The notes under the pieces are model-generated. The model saw only the letters and a list, made by a program, of their open reading frames with translations. It was not told the origin of the DNA and searched no databases. Shown here one piece after another: positions 8,941-18,342 of a DNA stretch of 64,000 nt. The DNA comes from Phycisphaerales bacterium. GTDB lineage: Bacteria > Planctomycetota > Phycisphaerae > UBA1845. Position 1 is the first letter of the stretch, and every line of letters starts with the position of its first letter. The translations under genes and the position numbers were made by a program. The DNA lies in the NCBI GenBank assembly GCA_020852275.1, contig JADZBE010000020.1, forward strand, positions 124,001 to 188,000, written 5' to 3'.

Positions 8941-10395
8941 GTGGTGGCGTTCGTCATCGGGCTTGTGCCCGTGACCCGCGCGGACACGATCAAGTACGTC
9001 GACGCCAGCATTTCCACCAGCGGCAACGGCGACAGTTGGTCCACCGCCTACAAGACGCTGACGGAGGCGGTCGACGCGGCCGGGTCGGATTGGGTCATCA
9101 AAGTGGCGCAGGGAAGCTACAGTCCGGGGACCGAGGAAGAAGATACGTTTCTGATCGACACCGACGGCGTGGAAATCTACGGCGGCTACGCGGGTTTGCA
9201 GGGGCAGGATCCGAACGCGCGCGACATCGTGGACTACGAGACAATTCTCACTGGAGTAGTGGTCGTCTCTCCGTCCATCGTGCGTGCGTGGCACGTCGTC
9301 AAGTTCACTTCCAACGTCGGCACGACCACCCTCCTGGACGGCGTTACGATCATCGCCTGCGAGGCGGACAGGCCCGACGAGCCCGATCCGCCCGTCAGCC
9401 ACGAAGCGGATCGCAATGGCGGGGGGATATGGGTGGAGAAAGGGGAACCGGTCATTTCGAACTGCACGATCAAGAACAATACGGCGGACCATTGGGGCGG
9501 CGGCGTGTATATGCAGGGAGATTTTAACGCCGCCGGCGACGATGCGGTGTTCCTCAACTGCACATTCGACAACAATACCGCCGAGGCGAACGGAGGCGGA
9601 ATGCTGGTCGATGCACGCATTGCCATCACCGACTGCGTTTTCAAGAACAATGACTGCACGGGAACTCAGACAAACTCCCAGCAGGAGAACGGCGGCGGCG
9701 GCCTGTGGATCACGCCGGGGCACGGCACCGGCTCGAACACCGTGGTGCTGGCCGGATGCAATTTCCTTGACAACACGGCCATCACCTTTGGCGGCGGCCT
9801 GGCGGTGGCGACGGCCACCGGTCCCGCGCCGATGCTGATCAATTGCCAATTTCACGAGAACGTCGCCAGCGACGGCGACAGCGCGGGCGTGGGCGGGGGC
9901 ATCTGGAGCCAGCGCCCGATGGAACTCATCAATGTGACGCTGGCGAAGAACACGTGCAGCGAAGACAACAAGGGCGGCGGCATCTTTGTGGACACCGCCA
10001 GTTGGCAATCCGAATCGCTTGTGCTTATGACCAACTGCATCCTCTGGGGCAATGAATCTACCAACCACAACAACGAGGCGGACCAGATACACTTTGACGA
10101 CGACGTGCAGGCCGAGGTGGTCAACACGTGCGTGGAAGACCTCGAAACGTGGACGGATGAACTGGACTTGAACACCGCCGTCAGTCCCAATTTCAAGAAC
10201 ATCAATTCGAATCTCATCATGGATGGAACGGACTGTGGCGGTGGGCAGTGTATTTCTTTATCCATTGATCGAGGCGACAATGGCTCGATCAGCGCCTCAA
10301 ACGACATCGGCAAGCGCACCCGCAAGATCGATCGCGATGGTGACGATGTCGTAACCGTTGACATGGGTTGCTGGGAAACCCAGTCCGGCGAGTAG
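8941..10395 (+). CDS. Secreted right-handed beta-helix protein (choice-of-anchor Q type), 5' end frameshifted
   Basis: 484-residue frame rich in short repeats of the kind GGGIW, NCTIKNNTA and GGGLAV spaced 25-35 residues apart, the signature of parallel beta-helix adhesin/pectate-lyase-fold proteins and of the C-terminal-half repeats in planctomycete choice-of-anchor-Q proteins. The N-terminus reads as a hydrophobic segment ending PVTRADT, i.e. a signal peptide lacking its charged start. The only in-frame start is GTG 8941 with no ribosome site, whereas a strong site and ATG lie at 8806-8821 in another frame; a -1 shift or one missing base at the G6 run (8921-8926) would restore a full signal peptide. 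Probably exported; ligand or enzyme role unknown. Confidence 0.8.
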   Translation: MVAFVIGLVPVTRADTIKYVDASISTSGNGDSWSTAYKTLTEAVDAAGSDWVIKVAQGSYSPGTEEEDTFLIDTDGVEIYGGYAGLQGQDPNARDIVDYETILTGVVVVSPSIVRAWHVVKFTSNVGTTTLLDGVTIIACEADRPDEPDPPVSHEADRNGGGIWVEKGEPVISNCTIKNNTADHWGGGVYMQGDFNAAGDDAVFLNCTFDNNTAEANGGGMLVDARIAITDCVFKNNDCTGTQTNSQQENGGGGLWITPGHGTGSNTVVLAGCNFLDNTAITFGGGLAVATATGPAPMLINCQFHENVASDGDSAGVGGGIWSQRPMELINVTLAKNTCSEDNKGGGIFVDTASWQSESLVLMTNCILWGNESTNHNNEADQIHFDDDVQAEVVNTCVEDLETWTDELDLNTAVSPNFKNINSNLIMDGTDCGGGQCISLSIDRGDNGSISASNDIGKRTRKIDRDGDDVVTVDMGCWETQSGE

Positions 10396-10505
10396 AGAAC
10401 TAGCGCCTTCGGAGGACCGCCGGTTGCTTGGTCAACGGCGGTCCTCCACCCATTCCACGCGGCTTCACCCGCCCATTCTATTCATTTTCCATCTGGGAGG
10501 TATCT

Positions 10506-12038
10506 ATGCGCATTGCGCCTATTCTCGTTCTTCTGACAATTACGCTCTCGATTCCAGATTCTCGGCTTGCAGCCGAAGTGATTTACGTCAATGTCAACGC
10601 CAACGGAACGGACAACGGAACTGACTGGACCAACGCACACTGTGACCTGCAAGTCGCCATCGCCCGATCCAATCCAGGCGATGAATTTTGGGTTGCAGCG
10701 GGAATGTACACCCCGACGACGACGGGAGACCGAGACATCAGTTTCCTTCCCCACGGCGGAACGGCCATTTATGGTGGGTTCGCTGGCGACGAGCTTGACC
10801 GTGATCAACGCAACCCATCCGAGAATCTGACCGTCCTGAGCGGGAACATCAGCGATTTGCAGTCGGTCTTGGATAACTCTATTCGCGTTATTCAGGTGGT
10901 AGGCTCACCGCAGACCGTAACTGTGGATGGGATCGTCATTCGCGACAGTTATAATGATCGTCACGAGGAAGATGGTCGAGGCGGCGGGATATACAATGTT
11001 GACTCAGACTTGCGGCTCGTCGACTGCGTGATTGAAGACAACTACGCAACAGGTGGGGCCGGTTTATGGAACGAAGATTCCACTCCGCTGTTGCTTAGGT
11101 GCGCGTTTCGGCGCAATCAGAATACCGCGATTACAAATTGGTCCGGCGGCAATCCGCAACTCATTGAATGCGAATTGTCGGAAAACAGTGCGTCAACCAG
11201 AGGCGGTGCCTTCAACGCACCAAGCTTCGATCACAGCTCGATCTTCGTAGCATGCACATTCATTGGGAACCATACTGTAGGGTTGGGCGGCGCATACTAT
11301 GGCTTTGGCGATCCAGTTTTTGTGGATTGCCAATTCATCGACAACAAGGCCGGCGATTACGCCGGCGTGGCCTACCTCCACGCCGGCACGGCTCGCTTTA
11401 CTAACTGCACGCTCTTCCGGAACCGCTCGGGCTTCCTCGTCGGCGGGATCATCACCCACTCCGATGAGTCCACGCCGGTGATCACCAACTGCCTGCTGTG
11501 GGGAAACACGGCCAAGCGCGGCAGTTCGCTTGAGCGTTACCAGATTGCTCTTCACGCAGGGTCGGTTAACTACTGTTGCATCGAGGGTTGGACCGGCGAC
11601 CTCGGCGGCGTCGGGAACTTTGGCGATGATCCGCGGTTCGTGGACGCCGACAAGGAGAACCTGCGTTTGCGCGACGACTCCCCGTGCGTCGATGCGGGCG
11701 ACGACTCGGCGGTGACCGAATCCACCGACCTCGACGGCAACCCGCGCATTCTCGGGGTGCGGGTGGACATCGGGTGCTACGAATCCCTCTGCCCGGCCAT
11801 CGCGGCGCTGGACCTGACGTGCACCAACAGCGGCAAGCTCAAAGTCACGGCCACCACGACCCTGCCGGAAGGCTCAACCGTCCGCTTCACCCAGCCCGAC
11901 GCCCAAGGCCGACCCAAAGCCCACCCCGCCGCCGTCAAGCGCACCGGCAAGGCCACCGCCAAGTGGCGCCCGGACACTGCCGAACCTGTCTGCATTGAAG
12001 GCTGTTCGGAGCTGTGCACAACGCAAGTTTGCCCATGA
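10506..12038 (+). CDS. Secreted beta-helix protein (choice-of-anchor Q), paralog of upstream gene
   Basis: 510-residue protein. GGGAGG lies at 10496-10501, just before the ATG at 10506. A clear signal peptide (MRIAPILVLLTITLSIPDSRLAA) is followed by V-IYVNVNANGTDNGTDW, similar to the mature start of the preceding protein (IKYVDASISTSGNGDSW). Parallel beta-helix rungs follow, then the choice-of-anchor-Q end LRDDSPCVDAGDD...DLDGNPR...VDIGCYE. A C-terminal tail of about 80 residues with four or five cysteines is extra. The two genes are probably a tandem duplication that has diverged. Likely cell-surface or secreted; no catalytic residues recognised. Confidence 0.85.
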   Translation: MRIAPILVLLTITLSIPDSRLAAEVIYVNVNANGTDNGTDWTNAHCDLQVAIARSNPGDEFWVAAGMYTPTTTGDRDISFLPHGGTAIYGGFAGDELDRDQRNPSENLTVLSGNISDLQSVLDNSIRVIQVVGSPQTVTVDGIVIRDSYNDRHEEDGRGGGIYNVDSDLRLVDCVIEDNYATGGAGLWNEDSTPLLLRCAFRRNQNTAITNWSGGNPQLIECELSENSASTRGGAFNAPSFDHSSIFVACTFIGNHTVGLGGAYYGFGDPVFVDCQFIDNKAGDYAGVAYLHAGTARFTNCTLFRNRSGFLVGGIITHSDESTPVITNCLLWGNTAKRGSSLERYQIALHAGSVNYCCIEGWTGDLGGVGNFGDDPRFVDADKENLRLRDDSPCVDAGDDSAVTESTDLDGNPRILGVRVDIGCYESLCPAIAALDLTCTNSGKLKVTATTTLPEGSTVRFTQPDAQGRPKAHPAAVKRTGKATAKWRPDTAEPVCIEGCSELCTTQVCP

Positions 12039-12099
12039 CATGGCCGTCGGTGGCGAAAGGCGACGGTCGTCAATTCCTCGAAGACGGGCATCCAGCTTC

Positions 12100-12233
12100 G
12101 TCATTTCCGTGCAGGCGGGAATCCAGCCGGTCGCCTGAGCAGGGGGGGGTGCGATACCAGCGGTTTACAAGAAGGCTCTGGACCCCCGCCTTCGCGGCGG
12201 TGACGATACCCGCGCCCGCTTGTGAGTTTGGCT
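12100..12233 (+). repeat. Dispersed double-hairpin repeat, family 1, copy A
   Basis: About 134 bases. The left hairpin lies in GTCATTTCCGTGCAGGCGGG and the right hairpin in GACCCCCGCCTTCGCGGCGG, followed by a GAGTTTG ending. Matches copies at 13861, 33420, 35934, 40101 and 53422. Confidence 0.8.
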
Positions 12234-12284
12234 GGCGCCGCTCAGGGCGGGGTTCTCACGCAGCGCGACTTGTCAGGAGGAAGC

Positions 12285-13550
12285 ATGAAACCGCGAAATC
12301 GCTGGATTCCGATCTATGTGGTGATGACGGCCTGGGCGCTGGCCGCATCGGAGCCGAAGGGGGCGGCAGTCGCATGGCAAACGGCAGGGGCGCTGCCGAC
12401 ACGGGAGGCGGCACGGGCGCAGGAGGGCGTGACGCCGGCTGCTCAATCCTCATCCCCGGCTGCTCCGGCCCCGTCACCGGCTGCTCGATCCTCGTCCCCG
12501 GAGGTCGAGTCGCTGCTTGAACCGATTCGGGCCAAACATGAAATTCCAGGGATGATCGGCGCGATTGTGAAGGGCGACGCGCTCGGGCGGATCGGGGCCG
12601 TGGGCGTGCGCAAGCTCGGCTCCCCGCAGAAGCTGACCGTCCTCGACAAGGTCCACATCGGCTCCGACACGAAAGCCATGACGGCCACGCTGCTGGCGAT
12701 GTTCGTCGAGCAGGGCAAGATCAAGTGGGGGACCACGATCGCGGAAGTGTTCCCCGAACTCGGCGAGAAGATTCACGCGGATTACCGGGGCGTGACGCTC
12801 GAGCAGTTGCTTACGCATCGCGGGGGCGTGCCCACGGACTTAGGCGCCAACGGGCTGTGGGGGAAACTCTGGGCGCACACCGGCACGCCGACGCAGCAGC
12901 GGCGCACGCTGCTTGAAGGTGTGGTGACTGTCCAGCCTGCGGCTAAACCCGGGGAGAAGTTCATGTATGCCAACGCCGGTTACGCCATCGCCGGGCACAT
13001 GGCCGAGACGCTCGCCGGAAAGCCCTGGGAATCGCTCATGCAGGAGAAACTTTTCGCACCGCTGGGCATGACGTCCGCCGGCTTCGGCGCGCCGGGAGAC
13101 GCGACGCTCGTCGATCAGCCGTGGGGACACGCGGGCAAGAAGGGGAGCCTGACGCCCATGCCGCCGGGCAAGATGGCCGACAACCCCGCCGCGATCGGAC
13201 CAGGGGGCACGGTCCATTGCAGCGTCCCCGACTGGGCAAAGTTCGTGGGGCAGCACATCATCGGCGAGCGCGGCGAGTCCACGCTGCTCAAAGGCGAGAC
13301 GTTCGCGAAGCTGCACGCGCCGGCGGCGGGGCAGGAGTACGCCTGCGGCTGGGGAGTCGCGCAGCGCCCCTGGGGCGGACGCGTGCTTACTCACGCAGGG
13401 AGCAATACGATGTGGTACTGCGTGGCGTGGGTTTCGCCGGAGAAGGGCTTCGCGGTGCTGATCGCGTGCAACTGCGCCCATGAGGAAGCGGCGCAAGGCT
13501 GTGACGAGGCCGCGGCGGGGTTGATTCAGTTGCACCTCGCGCAGAAGTAG
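12285..13550 (+). CDS. Secreted serine hydrolase of the beta-lactamase/PBP class C fold
   Basis: 421-residue protein. AGGAGG precedes the ATG at 12285. A signal peptide and an Ala/Pro/Ser-rich linker (to about residue 80) lead into a class C beta-lactamase-related domain. The catalytic S-x-x-K is SDTK at 127-130, the Y-x-N is YANAGY at 228, and the third box is HAG at 370 (HAGSN) in place of KTG. The family includes esterases, D-aminopeptidases and peptidoglycan enzymes as well as beta-lactamases; the HAG box and planctomycete context favour an esterase/peptidase, so resistance should not be assumed. Probably periplasmic. Stands alone, flanked by family 1 and family 2 repeats. Confidence 0.88.
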   Translation: MKPRNRWIPIYVVMTAWALAASEPKGAAVAWQTAGALPTREAARAQEGVTPAAQSSSPAAPAPSPAARSSSPEVESLLEPIRAKHEIPGMIGAIVKGDALGRIGAVGVRKLGSPQKLTVLDKVHIGSDTKAMTATLLAMFVEQGKIKWGTTIAEVFPELGEKIHADYRGVTLEQLLTHRGGVPTDLGANGLWGKLWAHTGTPTQQRRTLLEGVVTVQPAAKPGEKFMYANAGYAIAGHMAETLAGKPWESLMQEKLFAPLGMTSAGFGAPGDATLVDQPWGHAGKKGSLTPMPPGKMADNPAAIGPGGTVHCSVPDWAKFVGQHIIGERGESTLLKGETFAKLHAPAAGQEYACGWGVAQRPWGGRVLTHAGSNTMWYCVAWVSPEKGFAVLIACNCAHEEAAQGCDEAAAGLIQLHLAQK

Positions 13551-13567
13551 GTTGCGGTCGCACAACT

Positions 13568-13590
13568 GAGCCGCGACCGTGAGGGAGCGA
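13568..13590 (+). repeat. Dispersed 23-bp motif, family 2, single copy
   Basis: GAGCCGCGACCGTGAGGGAG plus CGA, lying 18 bases after the hydrolase stop. The same motif occurs at 19867, 19905, 29611, 29693, 32151 and 32199. The rest of the 13551-13860 interval holds nothing recognisable. Confidence 0.75.
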
Positions 13591-13860
13591 GGGTTTCCCA
13601 TTGACCGCGGGTTCTGAAGCAGTGTGTTTGAACATCGGCATTCTCGCTTCGCACATCTGCGCCTTCCGCGGACGAACTCCGTGCGCTCGATTGCATGGAA
13701 GTTCGCGGAGGAGAAACCGCGCGGCACGGGCTGATGCACTTGCCGGCCCATGAGACAAACTGGAATCATTGCTTCGCTGCCTGAGATCGCGCCGTACGGA
13801 AAGTCCGGCCAGTTCACATTCAGCAGGGAGTTATTGGGTCCGAGTTGAAAGGCGGCGCTC

Positions 13861-13988
13861 GTCATTCCGGCGAAGGCGGGTATTCAGCCGGCGGCTTCCG
13901 AGAGGCGCGGATACGGTGGTTTCCGGGGACGTCTGGCCCCCCGCCTGCGCGGGGGTGACGGTCCCCGTGCCGGGTTTCGAGTTTCAAC
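13861..13988 (+). repeat. Dispersed double-hairpin repeat, family 1, copy B
   Basis: Left part GTCATTCCGGCGAAGGCGGG, right part CCCCCCGCCTGCGCGGGGG, ending in GGGTTTCGAGTTTCAAC. It ends 23 bases before the epimerase start, so it forms that gene's leader region. Confidence 0.85.
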
Positions 13989-14011
13989 AGGCTTTGCGGG
14001 GGGATTGGCGC

Positions 14012-14938
14012 ATGCTCATCGGAATAACCGGGGCGACAGGCTTTCTTGGCCGGTACATCGTCGAGCAACTGGTCGGCCAAGGGCACCGGTGCCGGTGCTG
14101 GCATCGACCGACTTCCGATCTCGACGGGTTCGACGACCTGCAGGATTCGATCGACTGGATCCCCGGGGGGCTGTGCGACGATGCCTCGGCGAAGTCGCTC
14201 GTTCGCGGCGTCGATGCGGTGGTTCATGCAGCGCTCGATCGCGCGGGCGTTTGGCGTCGCAACGAGATGGGGGAGCTGATCGAATTCGTCGAGCTGAACC
14301 TCATCGGGACCCTCCGGCTCATCGAGGCCGCGAAGGCTGAAGCGGTGGGGCGGTTCATCTTCATATCGAGCTGCGCCGTGCATGAGGTCGTGCTGGAGGA
14401 CCGCCCGCTCGACGAGGCGCATCCCATGTGGTCGTTGACGCACTACGGCGCGCACAAGGCCGCGATCGAGGCGTTCGTGTCGAGTTTCGGGCGGGGGGAG
14501 GGGATGCCGATCTGCGCCCTGCGCCCGACGGGCATTTACGGCGTCGCGCGGCCCGTTCACGACAGCAAGTGGTACGAAGTCATCCAGAAGGTGAAGCGCG
14601 GCGAGCCGGTGGCGTCGCCCAAGGGCGGCAAGGAGGTTCATGCCGTCGACGTGGCGCGGGCGGTGAGCCTCCTGCTTGCGGCGGAAGGGATCGCGGGGCA
14701 GTCGTACAACTGCTACGATCGTTACGTGGCGGAGCAGGACGTGGCGATGATTGCGCGAGAGCTGGCGGGCAGCGAGAGCGAGATCACCCCGCTGAACAAG
14801 GGTCCGAAGCACCAGATCGACACATCGAAGCTTCGCGCGCTGGGAATGGAGTTCGGCGGCGAGCCGCTGCTGGAAAGCACGATCGGCGAGTTGTTGGAAG
14901 CGTTAGAGGGAGGAGTCGCGGGATGCGCCCTTGAATAG
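14012..14938 (+). CDS. NAD(P)-dependent epimerase/dehydratase (extended SDR)
   Basis: 308-residue Rossmann enzyme. The nucleotide-binding motif GATGFLG lies at residues 7-13 and the catalytic pair reads YGAHKAA (Y-x3-K). A Thr/Ser-rich SSCAVHE strand is also typical. The ATG at 14012 is preceded by GGGGGGA and begins directly with the Rossmann strand MLIGITG. The family acts on nucleotide sugars, dihydroflavonols or steroids; the substrate here is unknown, and no sugar pathway genes adjoin it. The following secreted protein starts 66 bases downstream on the same strand. Confidence 0.88.
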   Translation: MLIGITGATGFLGRYIVEQLVGQGHRCRCWHRPTSDLDGFDDLQDSIDWIPGGLCDDASAKSLVRGVDAVVHAALDRAGVWRRNEMGELIEFVELNLIGTLRLIEAAKAEAVGRFIFISSCAVHEVVLEDRPLDEAHPMWSLTHYGAHKAAIEAFVSSFGRGEGMPICALRPTGIYGVARPVHDSKWYEVIQKVKRGEPVASPKGGKEVHAVDVARAVSLLLAAEGIAGQSYNCYDRYVAEQDVAMIARELAGSESEITPLNKGPKHQIDTSKLRALGMEFGGEPLLESTIGELLEALEGGVAGCALE

Positions 14939-15004
14939 ATGCACTCTCAACCAGGCATTCCCGCGCCGATTCACGCCTGCTTTGCATTTCTTACGGAGTG
15001 TTCG

Positions 15005-16786
15005 ATGAACAACACAGCGTGCCGGAGTCGTTACATTTCCGCTCGGTTTCGAACCGTTCTCTTTCTGGTCGCCCTGAGCTGCGCGGTCCCCGTCGGCGCG
15101 GTCCAGGACGCCAAACCGGGCGAAGCAGCGCCCCCCAGCGCGACAACGCCCACTCCGACCCCCGCCGCGCAGGCGTCGCCGGGCGCGGGCTTGCTCGAGG
15201 TGATTCCCGCCGACGCCTGGGCGGCGATCACCTGGCGCGACATGCACGGGTTTGAACAGAAGCTCGGGCGGCTCTTCGGTCAGATCGACTTCGCACTGCC
15301 GCTGACGCCGTCACTGGGTCTGAAGGCTTACCTCAACATTTTGGAAGGCGTCAACGAAGGGGGCGACGCGGCGCTGGTCCTGCTTGCGCCCACGGGAGCG
15401 GACGCCGCTGCTGATTTCGGCGGCCGATCCGTGATCGTGCTGCCCGCGAAAGACTACGACGCCATGCTGAGAGGGCTTCAGCCTTCCGCGTCCGCGGGCG
15501 GGATCAGCCGGATCGTCATGCGCGACCAGCCGTCGTTCGCCGCCAGGAAGGGCGGCTTCGCGCTGTTTTCGGAAAAGGAGGAAGCCCTGCGGCGCGTGCT
15601 CGACGCGAAGGAGCCGCTGGCTCGAAAGTTCTCACCGCATCAGCTCGAGCGCTACGCGAAGAACGATGTGTCCGCCTGGGTGAACATGGCGTCAATCACG
15701 GCGAGCCAGGAGTTCAAGGAGTTTCTCAAGGAAGGCGGCGTGCGAGCGCTGTTCATCGACTCCTTTAAGGACTGTCGGCAGGCGCAGCTATCCATTCGGC
15801 TGGCGGAAGAGGGGCTTCACTCCGAGACGTTGTGGAGCGCCGGCCCAGGGCCCGGCGACGCGCTTGCGGGTGTAAGCGCGGGCGCGCTGCTCGCCGGGCT
15901 TCCGGCCGACGGGTACGCGGTGGCAGGGGGCATCACCTTCGCCCATCCGGCCGAGCTTCAGCAGTGGCCTGAGCTTCTGCTGGGTCTCGGAGAAAGCGGG
16001 GGGCTGCTGGATCCGGTGAAAGCCAAGCAGCTTGGAGAGGCCTACGCCTCGATCACGAAGCATGTGAAAGCGCTGCGCGTGGGGATCAACGCGGCGACCA
16101 GCGGCGGGGACGGGTTGGGGTCGATCACGCAGATCGTCGAGACGGACGGTCAGACCGACGCCGTGCTGGCGGGCATCGAGGCGTGGACCGGCGTGCTGAA
16201 GCAGGGGCCTTTCAAGGATGCGAACTTCAATGCGCTCTGGACGACCGTCGAGTTCAAGCGCGACGCCGAGACGCTGGGCGGCGTCAAAGTGCATCACGTC
16301 TCGGCGGATTGGTCGAAAATCGAGCAGGTGGACCTGCCGAAGTTGCAGGCGATTCTGGGAAAGGATGCGCCGAGGCTGCGGCTGGGCGTGGTGGGGGGGA
16401 AACACCTGCTAATCACGTTTGGAGGCGGTGCCGCGCCGTTTGAGGCGGCCGCGAAAGCCATCCAGGCGGGCGGGTCTCCGATCGCCGAGCTGGCGCCGGT
16501 TCGCAAGGCCCTGAGCTTCCTTCCCGGCGAGGGATCGGCGCGAGGGTTTCTCGATCCGGCCCAGTTCTCGCAGTTGATTCGGGCGATCGTCCGCGAGCTG
16601 GAGGGAACCGCGGACTTCGCCATGGGCGACGTGCACGATCCCATCAGCGTGCTGCTGCGCGGCGTGGGGCCGGGATCGAAGGAGTACGACGTGTTTATCC
16701 CGGTGGAAGTTGTGCGCGGGCTGAAGGAAGCGATGTTGGTCGCGCCGCCGCGGAGTCCGGCCGAGCCTGAGAAGGGTGGGGGCTGA
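15005..16786 (+). CDS. Secreted protein of unknown function (DUF3352-like)
   Basis: 593 residues. The ATG at 15005 is preceded by GGAG. A signal peptide (RFRTVLFLVALSCAVPVGAV) and a Pro/Thr/Ala linker are followed by a long alpha/beta region containing LEVIPADAWAAITWRDM near residue 70. The pattern of a secreted protein opening with a V-P-x-D/x-A-W strand, repeated at intervals, resembles the DUF3352-type proteins of planctomycetes and cyanobacteria, but I cannot assign it firmly. No enzyme motif seen. It may be cotranscribed with the epimerase. Confidence 0.75.
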   Translation: MNNTACRSRYISARFRTVLFLVALSCAVPVGAVQDAKPGEAAPPSATTPTPTPAAQASPGAGLLEVIPADAWAAITWRDMHGFEQKLGRLFGQIDFALPLTPSLGLKAYLNILEGVNEGGDAALVLLAPTGADAAADFGGRSVIVLPAKDYDAMLRGLQPSASAGGISRIVMRDQPSFAARKGGFALFSEKEEALRRVLDAKEPLARKFSPHQLERYAKNDVSAWVNMASITASQEFKEFLKEGGVRALFIDSFKDCRQAQLSIRLAEEGLHSETLWSAGPGPGDALAGVSAGALLAGLPADGYAVAGGITFAHPAELQQWPELLLGLGESGGLLDPVKAKQLGEAYASITKHVKALRVGINAATSGGDGLGSITQIVETDGQTDAVLAGIEAWTGVLKQGPFKDANFNALWTTVEFKRDAETLGGVKVHHVSADWSKIEQVDLPKLQAILGKDAPRLRLGVVGGKHLLITFGGGAAPFEAAAKAIQAGGSPIAELAPVRKALSFLPGEGSARGFLDPAQFSQLIRAIVRELEGTADFAMGDVHDPISVLLRGVGPGSKEYDVFIPVEVVRGLKEAMLVAPPRSPAEPEKGGG

Positions 16787-17010
16787 AGCTCGCCGGCAGT
16801 CTGTAGCAGTAGGCCCACTCTTTCGCCATCGCTTGCGCTTCGGGTTCAGAACCCGTAGCGCCAGCAAGGGACATCACCCGGTCCAGCAGCGACTGCGGCG
16901 GTCCACGCGGCTGCAGGCTGATCCGCGCGATCTGGGAATCTCGGCTTGCGTGCCTCCCATGACGATCGCGGCTCTTGCGCGCCTACCAAGGTGATCGCGG
17001 CTCGCTTGCC

Positions 17011-18252
17011 CTACTTGACAATCGCGCACTTCGGGAGCTTTTCCCCGAGGCGCTGGGTGGCTTCCTCAGTGATGCCCGTCTTCCGGATGACCAGCCGCTT
17101 GAGCTTGGGCATCCTTTCGAACAACTTGCACGACGCGTCCGTCAGTTTGAGGTCGTAGAGGTAGAGCTCCTCGATCGAGGCCGCCAGAGGCCCCAGTCGC
17201 GCCACGCCGGCGTCCGTCACCTTCGTGCTTGCAAGCGACAGCGTCCTCAGCGCTGTGAGCTTGCCCAGCGCCTCCAGCCCTTCGTCCCCCACGCCGGTTC
17301 CGCCGAGCAGCAGGGTCTCCAGCGTTCGAAACTCCGCCAGCACGGGCAGGCTCGAACTGCTCACCTTCGTTCCCGTCAGGTTGACTCGCGTCAGCCAGCG
17401 CAGCTTGGCGAGCTTGCGCAAGCCTTCATCCGTCAGCCCTGTCTTCGAGAAGTCGAGAATCTCGAGGCGGGTCAGCTCCGCCAGCGGCGCCAGCGCCGCG
17501 TCCGAAACGTTGCTTTCCGAAAGGTCGAGCCGCGCGAGCGCCTTCAGTGGCGTCAGTACGCGCAGTGCGTCGGACTCCGCCAGATGCTGATTCCCGCGCA
17601 GCAACAACTCTGCCAGCTTGGTTCGCTCGGCCAGGCGCGCCAGTCCGTGCCTGTCAATTTGGGTCGGAAGCTCAAGCATCTCTATCGCCTCCAACCGCGA
17701 GACCGAACTCATGCCGTCGTTTGTAACTTCCGTGTCCGCCAGCCGAAGCACGCGCAGCCGTTGCATCGGCGCAAGCAACTTCAACCCTTCGTCGCCGATT
17801 TTCGTGTGCCGCAGGTCCAGTTCCAGCAGCCCGGTCAGCGCCGCAAGATGCCTGAGATCACCGTCCTTGACGCTCGTCTGCCGCAGGGACAGTGCCTGCA
17901 GGCTGTTCGCCTTCAGGTCCGTAAGAGGGGAGAGGTCGGCCGCACCCTCCTCGGAAACCGTGAGCATGATGTCGTGGCCGGAGGGAACAAGGATCTGCCC
18001 CTTTGCGTCCGCCAATTCGTCCCAGGGAATGTCGGGTCCGGCGCCGATGGGGCGGACAAGCAGCGTGCCCAGCGAGCGGCTTTCCGAAAGGAGGAAGAGT
18101 TTGCGCGTGGGCTTGGGCGCTTCCTGGCGTGGGGGCCCAGGGCGCTGCGGCGGCTGGGCATCCTGAATCGAGGCGCCGGCTGTGGCGCAAAACGAAACCC
18201 CACACATGAAGGCGATGCGCGTTTTCAAGACTGGTCTCATGGTTGATTTCAC
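17011..18252 (-). CDS. Secreted leucine-rich-repeat protein
   Basis: 413 residues. A signal peptide at 1-28 and a Pro-rich linker precede about 11 leucine-rich repeats of 23-25 residues, e.g. LRVLRLADTEVTNDGM, LARLDLSESNVSDAAL and LRTLSLASTKVTDAGV. The T-x-V-T/S-D-x-G/A-L pattern is the cysteine-free bacterial variant abundant in planctomycetes. Likely a periplasmic or surface protein-binding scaffold. It follows tdk by 90 bases on the same strand. Confidence 0.85.
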   Translation of the reverse strand: MKSTMRPVLKTRIAFMCGVSFCATAGASIQDAQPPQRPGPPRQEAPKPTRKLFLLSESRSLGTLLVRPIGAGPDIPWDELADAKGQILVPSGHDIMLTVSEEGAADLSPLTDLKANSLQALSLRQTSVKDGDLRHLAALTGLLELDLRHTKIGDEGLKLLAPMQRLRVLRLADTEVTNDGMSSVSRLEAIEMLELPTQIDRHGLARLAERTKLAELLLRGNQHLAESDALRVLTPLKALARLDLSESNVSDAALAPLAELTRLEILDFSKTGLTDEGLRKLAKLRWLTRVNLTGTKVSSSSLPVLAEFRTLETLLLGGTGVGDEGLEALGKLTALRTLSLASTKVTDAGVARLGPLAASIEELYLYDLKLTDASCKLFERMPKLKRLVIRKTGITEEATQRLGEKLPKCAIVK

Positions 18253-18342
18253 GCAAGTCGAAGCCGATCGCGGCGCCCACTCCCGATCTTCGTCGATTTC
18301 GAAGCGCCGTCGGCACTTGCCGATCCGAACATCGCACTCCTC

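Noticed and set aside
8539-10092. 517-codon minus-strand frame
   Set aside because: Antisense to the beta-helix gene; composition is unlike a protein and it lacks a ribosome site.
12285-13550. Antibiotic-resistance beta-lactamase
   Set aside because: The fold fits, but the third box is HAG and the family is mostly esterases and peptidases, so resistance cannot be claimed.
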